DNA of 64,000 nucleotides, from the NCBI RefSeq assembly GCF_000316115.1, contig NZ_JH993797.1, forward strand, positions 8,033,961-8,097,960. Reading direction: 5' to 3'. Made by a program: the position numbers and the translations under genes. This document shows positions 37,451-45,104 of the stretch, piece by piece (position 1 is the stretch's first letter; every line of letters begins with the position of its first letter). The notes under the pieces are model-generated. The model did no database searches. It saw nothing but the letters and a program-made list of their open reading frames with translations, and was not told where the DNA came from. This DNA is from Leptolyngbya sp. PCC 7375 (lineage in GTDB: Bacteria; Cyanobacteriota; Cyanobacteriia; Phormidesmidales; Phormidesmidaceae).

Positions 37451-37909
37451 TTGATCTGGAAAAGTAGCCTTGTTGCCTATTTGCACTACGCCAGCTTCAT
37501 GCTGATCTTTGCCGCTCTATCTGTCGAAGGGGTCACTTTGAAAAAAGAGCTAAGCCTCAGTGAAACCTGGAAGATAGTCATTGCAGATGGCGTTTATGGA
37601 ATATCAGCCACAGTTGTACTCATAACAGGTGTGTTGCGGGTTCTCTATTTTAGTAAAGGAGCCGATTATTACCTGAGCAACCCTGTTTTCTATACAAAAG
37701 TTGCCATTTTTGTCGGCATTGGTACCCTCTCGCTGTATCCAACCTTTTCATTTTTAACCTGGATCAAAGACTTACGACAGGGCAATCCGCCAAGTCTGGA
37801 ACTCTCCAAGGTTAACCAACTGGCCTGGATTATTAAAATTGAATTGTTGGGGTTTATTCTGATTCCCCTGCTGGCGGCAATGATGGCAAGAGGAGTTAAA
37901 GGTTGGTGA
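37451..37909 (+). CDS. DUF2214 membrane protein
   Basis: 152 residues beginning at a TTG with AAAGGGGA upstream. Four membrane helices (about 5-25, 45-65, 80-100, 125-148) with conserved-looking LHYASFMLIFAALSVEG and ADGVYGISATVVLITGVLRV. It matches the DUF2214 family of uncharacterised bacterial inner-membrane proteins. The same direction as the Rieske-ArsA-Kir genes, with a 180-base gap that may hold its own promoter. Confidence 0.8.
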   Translation: MIWKSSLVAYLHYASFMLIFAALSVEGVTLKKELSLSETWKIVIADGVYGISATVVLITGVLRVLYFSKGADYYLSNPVFYTKVAIFVGIGTLSLYPTFSFLTWIKDLRQGNPPSLELSKVNQLAWIIKIELLGFILIPLLAAMMARGVKGW

Positions 37910-37914
37910 TTTGC

Positions 37915-37940
37915 TTATATAACTAATTGATTATATAGTG
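37915..37940 (+). promoter_or_regulatory. Operator-like dyad upstream of rhodanese
   Basis: TTATATAACTA followed by ATTGAT and TATATAGTG; ATATAA and TTATAT form the dyad arms. The left 11 bases equal those of the 19-mer operator, and the whole 26 bases align with 39510-39535 at about 20 positions. It is 61 bases upstream of the rhodanese start. Confidence 0.55.
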
Positions 37941-38000
37941 TATTTGATCTTCTAAAGCCCAATTAAAATAGAGAGCCTTTAGCCTTCGGAGTATAAAACT

Positions 38001-38387
38001 ATGGCCGTAGCTGAGCAGCTGAGTGGGTTGGTGTTCGAGGCATTCACTCCCCATGAGGTGCAGGAACAATTTGAACGGCACAAAATTGTTCTGATTGATG
38101 TGCGTACCCCTCAAGAATACGCGTTTGAGCATATTCCTGGAGCCATGCTGTTTCCCATGGCCTCCTTTGACCCAAGGAAACTACCAATACAAGCTGATGA
38201 GAAGCCCATTGTGTTGTATTGTGGCTCTGGCAGACGATCGCGACTGATTGCTGAAAAATGTATTGATTCAGAGATTGATAGGATTGCCCATATGGAAGGG
38301 GGAATCAGCGCCTGGAAAGAAGCTGGTTTGACTTATGTTTCCATTGATCCAGCGACGGGTGGATATGTGCATAAGTCTCAACAATAG
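38001..38387 (+). CDS. Single-domain rhodanese sulfurtransferase
   Basis: 128 residues. Rhodanese landmarks: IVLIDVRTPQEYAFEHIPGA, active-site loop YCGSGRRSR with the catalytic Cys, and HMEGGISAWKEAGL. It accepts a sulfane sulfur from polysulfide, thiosulfate or persulfide and passes it to an acceptor. It follows an operator-like dyad and stands next to the Rieske-ArsA-Kir-DUF2214 run, so it probably handles the sulfane sulfur made by SQR. Convergent with the aldehyde oxygenase gene at 38506. Confidence 0.9.
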   Translation: MAVAEQLSGLVFEAFTPHEVQEQFERHKIVLIDVRTPQEYAFEHIPGAMLFPMASFDPRKLPIQADEKPIVLYCGSGRRSRLIAEKCIDSEIDRIAHMEGGISAWKEAGLTYVSIDPATGGYVHKSQQ

Positions 38388-38505
38388 AGAGACCGACATG
38401 AGAGGGAGCGTTGTTGAGGCACAATGGCTTGCCTGAATCTTAGCACTACTAATAAAATATGCGATACCAACCATCAAAATGGCCTCTGCGCTCCCATGGA
38501 GAAAA

Positions 38506-39210
38506 TCAGCGTTGTTTAGAGCTGGCCAGACCATGACTGGCCATGCGTAAAATCTCACGGCTGCTAAAGCCGATTTCCTTGAGTGCCTCACTATAGTGCA
38601 CCAAAAAGGATTCTATTAGTGTTTGCTTATCCATGCCTACGGTTTGCAGGTCAGCGTCAACCTGATTGAGCATCTGCCAGATCAACGGAAGTACCTGACG
38701 ATTAGCAGTCTCGAGTTCTGCTTTTACTGTCTCAAAGTGTGCTTTAAGCCAAACTTCTCCGAAGTTGAGATGGTGATACTCATCAGCAACGACTCCTTTC
38801 GTCACTTTTTGAGCAAACTCATCAGCAACCGGAATATAGACGTTGTAAGCTGCGATTGCAAAACATTCTATGATCAACGATTGAATCAACAGACAGGTGG
38901 CTACCTTACGGTCGGTTGCCGACGTTTGGAAAGCCTGACATAGGTCAGCAAAAAACTGGTTGGCAAATGTCAAATCAGGAATAACATCCAAATTTCGGCC
39001 ACAGGCTTCAAAACTTTTACGATGACGCCCTTCCATTTTACCGAGTCGGACTAATTCTTCGGCCTGTTCTGGCAACAGATCTGCCAGGCATAGGAAATTG
39101 TCGTAAGCGGCCTGTTCCCCCTCAATAACGATGCCATTAATACGAGTAAAGGCATCGCGATAGGTATCACTATGAAAATCAAGCGTTTGATCAACTGCAG
39201 AATAGGGCAT
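38506..39210 (-). CDS. ado: Aldehyde deformylating oxygenase (alkane synthesis), orphan
   Basis: 234 residues, the usual length for cyanobacterial ADO. The ferritin-like di-iron site is complete: Glu in VIEGEQAAYDN, ExxH in KMEGRHRKSFEACG, Glu in LLIQSLIIECFAIAAYN, and ExxH in VADEYHHLNFGE. It converts fatty aldehydes to alkanes plus formate using O2 and reductant. The usual partner gene for acyl-ACP reductase is not next to it. The gene is divergent from the rogue-D1 operon and shares with it a region carrying two operator copies. It may be a condition-specific second copy. AGGAG precedes the start. Confidence 0.93.
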   Translation of the reverse strand: MPYSAVDQTLDFHSDTYRDAFTRINGIVIEGEQAAYDNFLCLADLLPEQAEELVRLGKMEGRHRKSFEACGRNLDVIPDLTFANQFFADLCQAFQTSATDRKVATCLLIQSLIIECFAIAAYNVYIPVADEFAQKVTKGVVADEYHHLNFGEVWLKAHFETVKAELETANRQVLPLIWQMLNQVDADLQTVGMDKQTLIESFLVHYSEALKEIGFSSREILRMASHGLASSKQR

Positions 39211-39394
39211 ATCGGATTCAGATCTCCTTCTTCAGATCAGAAATGGTTAGGTGCCTGAGCCTTGAAATTCACCCATGATATTGCACAGCAGATTAGGTAT
39301 CATTCTGGCCTACTGAGCCACGGCTTCCCTCAAAGGACTTCAGCCCCTATCAGCGTATGCCTGCATCGATTTCATTGGGGAATAGGCTCAAGCT

Positions 39395-39413
39395 TTATAT
39401 AACTATATAGCGA
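39395..39413 (+). promoter_or_regulatory. Exact copy of the 19-bp island operator
   Basis: TTATATAACTATATAGCGA, identical over 19 bases to 30451-30469 upstream of D1'. It lies 185 bases upstream of the aldehyde oxygenase start and 337 bases upstream of the rogue D1 start. Confidence 0.7.
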
Positions 39414-39509
39414 TTAATGAAAACAATCAAGAACTCTTGTTTTTTCTGGAAATATCATGGTGGGAGGCAGTAGGAGACAGACTGATACAAAAATCAATCG
39501 TTTTGTTGA

Positions 39510-39535
39510 TTAAATAGCTACTTGGTTGTATAGTG
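39510..39535 (+). promoter_or_regulatory. Second operator-like sequence before the rogue D1 operon
   Basis: 26 bases ending TTGTATAGTG that align with the rhodanese operator-like dyad at 37915-37940 at about 20 positions. It is 215 bases upstream of the D1 start. The rest of 39211-39749 contains no gene I can see. Confidence 0.5.
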
Positions 39536-39749
39536 ATTAAGTTGCTCGACGTCGTCCTATCGCTCACTTAAGGCTCCTTAGTCATTATCGATGCATTTAA
39601 GACTAAGTAGTTGAGTCAATAAGGCTGAGGTTACTTGACTTGAGATTAGCTTACATGTTGCATAACCCGTGTTCGCGATTTTAGGTCTATCAAAGTGATC
39701 AGTCAGGTAGCTCCGTCAAACTCTCTTGCACATCTTGGAGGTTTAACTG

Positions 39750-40868
39750 ATGAGTACATTAATAGGATATAAAGGCTATAAGCGACCATCTACCCCTGAT
39801 CGTTATACCCTATGGGAACAATTTTCTGAGTGGGTCACGAGCACACATAACCGTTTTTATGTTGGCTGGTTTGGTGTGTTGATGATTCCCACCCTTGTGG
39901 TTGCAGCCATGGTGTTTGCGATCGCACTTCTCTCAGCGCCACCCGTTGACGTAGATGGCATTCGTGAGCCCGTCTTGGGATCAATTTTGAGTGGTAACAA
40001 TCTGATTTCTGCCGCAGTTGTGCCGACTTCAGCCGCTATTGGACTTCATTTTTATCCCCTTTGGCAGGCCAGTTCAGCGGCTGAGTGGCTCTATAATGGC
40101 GGCCCTTACCAGCTGATTGTGTTCCACTTTTTAATTGGCATCTGGTGTTATCTTGGTCGCCAATGGGAATTGAGCTATCGCTTAGGCATGAGACCCTGGA
40201 TTGCCGTGGCCTTTTCTGCTCCTGTGGCGGCTGCAACCGCTGTGTTGTTGGTGTATCCCATGGGTCAGGGTAGTTTCTCAGAGGGCATGCCCTTGGGGGT
40301 TTCTGGGACCTTCCACTTTATGTTAGCATTGCAGGCCCAGCATAATGTTTTGATGCATCCCCTGCACATGCTGGGAGTAACTGGCATTTTTGGTGGCGCT
40401 CTCCTCAGTTCTCTCCATGGCTCCTTGGTTACCGCCAGTTTGGTTAGAGAAACGTCTGAAACAGAGTCTGCCAATGTTGGTTATCGCTTTGGCCAACAGG
40501 AAGCCACCTATAATCTGCTTGCCAGTCATGCTGGCTATTTGGGACGGTTGCTCATTCCTGGTGCCGCCATGCGCAATAGCCGCTCGGTTCATTTTCTGTT
40601 AGCCGCTTTACCCACCATCGGCGTCTGGTTTGCTGCCTTAGGTATTAGTGCTATGGCCTTTAATCTCAATGGGTTCAACTTTAATCAGTCCATCTTGGAC
40701 AGCCAGGGTCGGATCATTCCCAGCTATGCCGATCTGATTAACCGGGCAACCCTAGGGATTCAATCCATGCATGCTCCCAATGCCCATCACTTTCCTCTGT
40801 TATTAGCGAATGGGGAAGCAACACCCGTGGCCTTGGAGATGACATCTACTCTCACAGCTCACAGCTAA
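39750..40868 (+). CDS. psbA: Rogue D1 protein (psbA paralog lacking Mn-cluster ligands)
   Basis: 372 residues after a GGAGG site, with an N-terminus 8 residues longer than ordinary D1. In D1 numbering TyrZ161, His190, His198, His215 and His272 are kept, as are His332, His337 and Ala344, but Asp170 is Glu, Glu189 is Gln, Glu333 is Ala and Asp342 is Leu. In the QB pocket Ser264 is Ala and Phe265 is Met, with a one-residue insertion near His252. It should support charge separation but not a normal Mn4CaO5 cluster, as proposed for rogue/sentinel D1 proteins. It heads an operon with rhodanese, permease and methyltransferase. No far-red cluster genes are nearby, so chlorophyll f synthase is less likely. 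Confidence 0.93.
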   Translation: MSTLIGYKGYKRPSTPDRYTLWEQFSEWVTSTHNRFYVGWFGVLMIPTLVVAAMVFAIALLSAPPVDVDGIREPVLGSILSGNNLISAAVVPTSAAIGLHFYPLWQASSAAEWLYNGGPYQLIVFHFLIGIWCYLGRQWELSYRLGMRPWIAVAFSAPVAAATAVLLVYPMGQGSFSEGMPLGVSGTFHFMLALQAQHNVLMHPLHMLGVTGIFGGALLSSLHGSLVTASLVRETSETESANVGYRFGQQEATYNLLASHAGYLGRLLIPGAAMRNSRSVHFLLAALPTIGVWFAALGISAMAFNLNGFNFNQSILDSQGRIIPSYADLINRATLGIQSMHAPNAHHFPLLLANGEATPVALEMTSTLTAHS

Positions 40869-40879
40869 CCCAAATTGAT

Positions 40880-40927
40880 CTGTGCGATTGTCTTGTTCTG
40901 ACTTGATGGCAAGATAATCGCACAGAC
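40880..40927 (+). repeat. 17-bp hairpin between rogue D1 and rhodanese
   Basis: The arms 40880-40896 (TCTGTGCGATTGTCTTG) and 40911-40927 (CAAGATAATCGCACAGA) pair with one mismatch around a 14-base loop. No T-run follows. It may stabilise the psbA message or attenuate read-through so that D1 is made in excess over the downstream enzymes. Confidence 0.65.
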
Positions 40928-40955
40928 CTGGAACACTCTGCCTAAGAAATACTCT

Positions 40956-41342
40956 ATGGTCTCCGCATCACCCCCTAAGCCAGCTATCAGTGACGTACCT
41001 CCAGAAGACTTTGTTCAATCCCCTAAGGTTTTGAAATTCATTGATGTCAGGAGTCGGCTTGAATATAATCTTTTTCATGCTCCTGATGCCATTAACCTGA
41101 GTCTACCGCGCATTCTGATGGCTCAGGTGCCGTTGTTGCGCTACCTGGTACTGCCACGATGGTTTTGGGAACTTCCCAGGGATGAACCTCTCGCGGTGAT
41201 TTGTCTGACGGCTCACCGCAGTCCAATGGCTGCTCAGATGTTGGTCAAACTGGGCTTTAGCCAAGTGTTTAATATTACGGGCGGTATGATGGCCTGGCAG
41301 AAAGCCGGTTTGCCCACCCACCGAGATCACGTGAAAGAGTAG
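40956..41342 (+). CDS. Rhodanese sulfurtransferase of the rogue-D1 operon
   Basis: 128 residues: KFIDVRSRLEYNLFHAPDAIN, an inserted hydrophobic stretch (VPLLRYLVLPRWFWELP), active-site loop VICLTAHRSPMAA with the catalytic Cys, and FNITGGMMAWQKAGLP. It is the second rhodanese within 3 kb. Between the rogue D1 (88-base gap) and the permease (40-base gap) it is evidently co-transcribed with both. The hydrophobic insertion may let it sit on the membrane. Substrate probably persulfide or polysulfide (inference). Confidence 0.88.
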   Translation: MVSASPPKPAISDVPPEDFVQSPKVLKFIDVRSRLEYNLFHAPDAINLSLPRILMAQVPLLRYLVLPRWFWELPRDEPLAVICLTAHRSPMAAQMLVKLGFSQVFNITGGMMAWQKAGLPTHRDHVKE

Positions 41343-41381
41343 GTCACGGATATACTCGCAAAAACTTGACGAAAAAGGAGA

Positions 41382-42389
41382 ATGATTGTCGTGTGGAAGG
41401 TATTAGGGTTCATCCAGAAAAATTTAGTCTGGTCTGTTCCTGTATTTATGATCGCTGGTCTAATCTTTGGGGCTGTCGCTAATCCGACTTTTCTAAAGTC
41501 TTTGATCATTCCTCTGACTTTTCTCATGGTCTACCCCATGATGATTAATCTGCAAGTTCAGAAAGTGCTATCGGGAGGAGACTATAAGGTTCAATTACTC
41601 ACCCAGTTGATTAATTTTGCGGTGATTCCATTCTTTGCCTTTGGCATGGGAAAGCTGTTTTTCGCCGATCAACCTCTGGTTGCCCTGGGGCTTTTGTTGG
41701 CCTCCCTGTTGCCCACCAGCGGCATGACCATTTCCTGGACAGGTTTTGCCAAGGGCAATATTAGTGCGGCCATTAAGATGACGGTCATTGGATTGATTTT
41801 GGGCTCGGTCGCCACCCCCTTTTATGCCAAGTGGTTAATGGGGGCAGTGGTCGAGATTCCGTTGGCTAGTATTTTTAAGCAAATTGTTATCATTGTTTTC
41901 TTACCCATGGTTTTGGGGTTTGTCACCCGGATTACACTGATTCAAATGGTTGGAGCGGATAAATATCAGAAAAACCTTAAGAAGAAATTTCCAGCCTTTT
42001 CCACCTTGGGTGTGTTAGGGATTGTTTTTGTCGCGATGGCCCTCAAAGCCAAAGATATTATTGCCAATCCCCTGGTACTGCTTTCGTTTTTGATTCCGCT
42101 GGCGATCTTGTATGTTGGGAACTTCCTCTTCAGTACAATCATCGGTAAGTTCTTCTTTAATCGAGGAGATGCGATCGCACTGGTCTACGGTACCGTCATG
42201 CGTAACCTATCGATTGCATTGGCCATTGCCATGACCGCCTTTGGCAACGAACAAGGATCTGAAATTGCCCTGATTATCGCCATGGCCTACATCATCCAGG
42301 TACAGGCGGCGGCCTGGTATGTGCGCTTTAGCGACAGAATTTTTGGCCCCGTGCCAGACGCCCAACCCCCGATGCAACAATCGGCTTAG
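41382..42389 (+). CDS. ACR3/BASS-superfamily permease, substrate unknown
   Basis: 335 residues, about ten membrane helices, AAGGAG before the ATG. Similar in layout to arsenite permease ACR3 and bile-acid:Na symporters (VYPMMINLQVQKVL, LLPTSGMTISWTGFAKGN, YGTVMRNLSIALAIAM). In true ACR3 the fourth helix carries an essential Cys in a PCTAM-like motif; here the position reads PTSGM, so arsenite transport is doubtful. Lying between a rhodanese and a possible thiol methyltransferase, it may move a sulfur compound. Direction and substrate are not decided by sequence. Confidence 0.85.
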   Translation: MIVVWKVLGFIQKNLVWSVPVFMIAGLIFGAVANPTFLKSLIIPLTFLMVYPMMINLQVQKVLSGGDYKVQLLTQLINFAVIPFFAFGMGKLFFADQPLVALGLLLASLLPTSGMTISWTGFAKGNISAAIKMTVIGLILGSVATPFYAKWLMGAVVEIPLASIFKQIVIIVFLPMVLGFVTRITLIQMVGADKYQKNLKKKFPAFSTLGVLGIVFVAMALKAKDIIANPLVLLSFLIPLAILYVGNFLFSTIIGKFFFNRGDAIALVYGTVMRNLSIALAIAMTAFGNEQGSEIALIIAMAYIIQVQAAAWYVRFSDRIFGPVPDAQPPMQQSA

Positions 42390-42405
42390 CAAGTACTAGG
42401 ACACT

Positions 42406-43116
42406 ATGAAGTTTTCCCTTTTTGTTCAACTGCAAAAGCAATTGATAGCCTGGGGTATGGCAAAAGCAACTGCGGGCGATCTGCATGCCATCAAAGTGAC
42501 AGGCTGTGAGCACCATACTAATTTGGGCGATCTCAAACAGGCGCTTTTGGGGAATCTAGGGGGTACTGTGCTAGAGATTGGCCCCGGTACCGGGGCCAAT
42601 CTCAGCTATTACTCGCCAAACATTCATTGGCTGGGCGTTGAACCAAATCGGTTTATGCATCCTTATCTGCATGAGGAAGCTAAGCGGCAAGGGTTGCAAC
42701 AGATTAAAATCCATGAAGGAATTGCTGAGCACTTGCCTGCCGAGAGCAATACGATTGATACGATTGTCAGTACCCATGTGCTCTGTTCAGTCACCCATTT
42801 AGGGCAGGCTATTCAGGAAATTAAACGCGTTCTTAAACCGGGTGGGACATTCATTTTCCTTGAGCATGTGGCCGCAAAACCCGATACCTGGGCGCGTCAT
42901 CTTCAAGAATCAATTACTCCGGCTTGGAAAACCCTGTTTGATAACTGCCATCCTAATCGTGAGATCTGGAAAGCCTTAGACGAAGCAGGGTTTGTCCCCA
43001 TGGACTATGAGCATTTCCAGATTCCATTTCCAATTGTGGGTGACCATATTGTGGGTGTGGCAACCAAGCAATTGAGTTACAAAAAAGATATCGAAATGAC
43101 ACCTTCAATATCGTAG
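42406..43116 (+). CDS. METTL7-like SAM-dependent (thiol?) methyltransferase
   Basis: 236 residues, class I methyltransferase: SAM loop VLEIGPGTGANLSYY, acidic tip WLGVEPN, then STHVLCSVTHLGQAI, IKRVLKPGGTFIFLEHVAA, ITPAWKTLFDNCHPNREIWK, and a C-terminal VGDHIVGVATK. The VLCSV...VLKPGG...EHVAA...W..LFD.C..R..WKAL pattern is that of animal METTL7/TMT1 proteins, which methylate alkyl thiols and H2S. It follows the permease by 16 bases in the rogue-D1 operon. A sulfide- or thiol-methylating detoxification role is therefore attractive, but UbiE-like or arsenite methylation are not excluded (the Cys set of ArsM is absent). Confidence 0.82.
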   Translation: MKFSLFVQLQKQLIAWGMAKATAGDLHAIKVTGCEHHTNLGDLKQALLGNLGGTVLEIGPGTGANLSYYSPNIHWLGVEPNRFMHPYLHEEAKRQGLQQIKIHEGIAEHLPAESNTIDTIVSTHVLCSVTHLGQAIQEIKRVLKPGGTFIFLEHVAAKPDTWARHLQESITPAWKTLFDNCHPNREIWKALDEAGFVPMDYEHFQIPFPIVGDHIVGVATKQLSYKKDIEMTPSIS

Positions 43117-43176
43117 TTCACTATTGTTTACGCTTGGCTCTTCTGTCTTACCCGACATTGTAGTCTTGACGGAACC

Positions 43177-45012
43177 CTAGTGAGATCCCAAAAGTAAGGC
43201 ACCTTGATAGAAGATAAAACTGGCAACCCAGGCGAGTACGAGCGAAAACCCTAGGGATAAGACGGTAAATTTCCAGGACTTTGACTCATTCTTTAAGGTA
43301 GCCACGGTTGCTAAACAGGGGGTATAGAGCAAACAAAAAATGCAAAAGCTATATCCCTGAATAAATGTAAGTTGCTCAGAAAGCACCTGGCCAACGGCGG
43401 CGTCATTCAATCCGTAGATCACCGCCAATGATCCGACAACCACCTCCTTGGCCACAAAGCCAAAGATTAGCGCCAGGGTGAGCTGAGGTTCAATGCCAAT
43501 CGGACTCATCACGGGACTGAGAAATTGCCCAATTTGTCCGCCGATGGTGTCTAAACCAGTGGCCCCTTGGGGGAAGTGGGTCACTATCCACACAGCAATA
43601 CAGCCTAACAGAATGAACCCTGAGGCTCGGGTCAAAAAATCCCTGACTTCAAGCCAGCTTCTCATTAGCACCTGACGCCAGGTGGGAAAGCGATAAGGGG
43701 GTAACTCTAAAACAAAGGGCTCGTCATGCTTAAATACCTTTTGGAAAAGTACAGCCGTGATCAAGGCGGCCACAAAACTGAGGAGATAAAGCGAGAAGAG
43801 TGCGATCGCACCCCTGCTATCAGGAAAGACGGTGGCCAGAATAAAGACAAATACCTGCAACCGGGCTGAGCACAACGAAAATGGAATCACCAGCATGGTT
43901 AACAGCCGCAGCGGCCGCGATCGCATCACCCGAGTCCCCATTAAAGCAGGCACATTGCAGCCAAAGCCCAGCATTTGTAGCACAAAACTGCGACCATCCA
44001 ACCCCAGCTTTTCCATAAAGGCGTCCATCAAATACGCCGAACGAGACAGATAGCCACTATCCTCCAACACTGCCATCAGCATAAAAAACAACATAATCAG
44101 GGGAACAAAAGAGACCACCGTGGCGATGCCATTCCAGACCCCGTTAATCACAAAATTCTGAATGATGTTCGGAAAAAAGCTCAGCAGCGGTTCAATCAAA
44201 TAAGCCTGGATGCCATCCGTTAGCCGCCCCATCACCCCCTGGGCGGGCAGACCCACCGTCCAAATCAACCAAAAGGCCAAGAAGAGGCCAAGAAAAAACA
44301 GCGGCAGTCCAAAAATCGGATGCAATAACACCTGATCTAATCGCGCCGTTAGCGTCATGGCCAACTGAGATGGCCGGATCACAATATCGGCTAAGAGCGT
44401 CTTCATCTCAGCTGCGATCGCCATGTCATCATCACCCCAGCGATCTGGGTCAGGCCGAACTTGATGCGCTAACAACGGTGCCGTTAATTGCTGGGCAATG
44501 GCGGCATAGGCTCTGCCGTAGCCCTGGCCGTACTTAGCGCTGATTAGGAGGACCGGTATGCCCAACCGCTGGGCGAGTTTATCATCGTCAATGCGAATGC
44601 CATAGCGCCTGGCTTCATCGGCCATATTGAGGATAGCCAGCGTGGGGTAACCGAGGGCCTGCACCTGCAAGAGCAACCGTATTTGGCGCTCAATTTCAAC
44701 CGCATTCAGGACAACAACAATTAAATCGATCGAAAAGTCGCGGAGAAACTGTCGGACAACGGCCTCATCCTCTGAAAACCCCTTGAGATTATAAATACCC
44801 GGTAAGTCGACAAACTCTGTGCAGATACCACCCAGTTCCACCTGAGCCTGTAGCAACGCCACCGTCATCCCTGGCCAGTTGCCCACAAACGCAGACGCCC
44901 CTGTAATCCGGTTAAAAAAGGTTGACTTACCCGTATTAGGCATGCCGATTAAGGCCACTCGCCTCACACCCTTTTCCGGTTGAATGGTTGTTGTTTTGCC
45001 CTGATGAACCAT
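43177..45012 (-). CDS. feoB: Ferrous iron transporter FeoB
   Basis: About 611 residues from the ATG at 45012 (a TTG at 45039 is possible). N-terminal G domain: G1 ALIGMPNTGKSTFFN, G3 VDLPGIYN, G4 LNMADEA. Then the membrane transporter with two gate repeats, including MLGFGCNVPALMGTRVMRS and the C-terminal GYSFCIFCLLYTPCLATV, where Cys residues line the pore. It imports Fe2+, the form present without oxygen. FeoA is encoded upstream in the same direction. Fits the iron need of BchE, heme oxygenase and Fe-S enzymes in the island. Confidence 0.95.
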   Translation of the reverse strand: MVHQGKTTTIQPEKGVRRVALIGMPNTGKSTFFNRITGASAFVGNWPGMTVALLQAQVELGGICTEFVDLPGIYNLKGFSEDEAVVRQFLRDFSIDLIVVVLNAVEIERQIRLLLQVQALGYPTLAILNMADEARRYGIRIDDDKLAQRLGIPVLLISAKYGQGYGRAYAAIAQQLTAPLLAHQVRPDPDRWGDDDMAIAAEMKTLLADIVIRPSQLAMTLTARLDQVLLHPIFGLPLFFLGLFLAFWLIWTVGLPAQGVMGRLTDGIQAYLIEPLLSFFPNIIQNFVINGVWNGIATVVSFVPLIMLFFMLMAVLEDSGYLSRSAYLMDAFMEKLGLDGRSFVLQMLGFGCNVPALMGTRVMRSRPLRLLTMLVIPFSLCSARLQVFVFILATVFPDSRGAIALFSLYLLSFVAALITAVLFQKVFKHDEPFVLELPPYRFPTWRQVLMRSWLEVRDFLTRASGFILLGCIAVWIVTHFPQGATGLDTIGGQIGQFLSPVMSPIGIEPQLTLALIFGFVAKEVVVGSLAVIYGLNDAAVGQVLSEQLTFIQGYSFCIFCLLYTPCLATVATLKNESKSWKFTVLSLGFSLVLAWVASFIFYQGALLLGSH

Positions 45013-45061
45013 AACTGCACCAAAGAATACTTGAATCAAGTCAGCAAATGCCCACGCGGCA

Positions 45062-45104
45062 ACTGTCAGGTCACTGTCAGGTCACTGTCAGGTCACTGTC
45101 AGGT
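45062..45104. repeat. Four 11-bp tandem repeats between feoA and feoB
   Basis: ACTGTCAGGTC is repeated about four times (45062-45104). The repeat array includes the feoA stop codon (45099-45101) and extends towards feoB. Changes in copy number would alter the feoA C-terminus and the intergenic spacing. Confidence 0.8.

Noticed and set aside
39750..40868. Chlorophyll f synthase (ChlF) identity for the ligand-deficient D1.
   Set aside because: No far-red cluster genes (psaA2/psbB2/apc/rfp) nearby, and the residue pattern and sulfur-gene context fit a rogue D1 better. Phylogeny would decide.
35139..42389. Reading the island as an arsenic-resistance operon (ArsR, ArsA, ACR3-like).
   Set aside because: ArsA carries the cyanobacterial HSP20-like fusion, the ACR3-like protein lacks its Cys, no ArsC or ArsM is present, and most neighbours handle sulfide.
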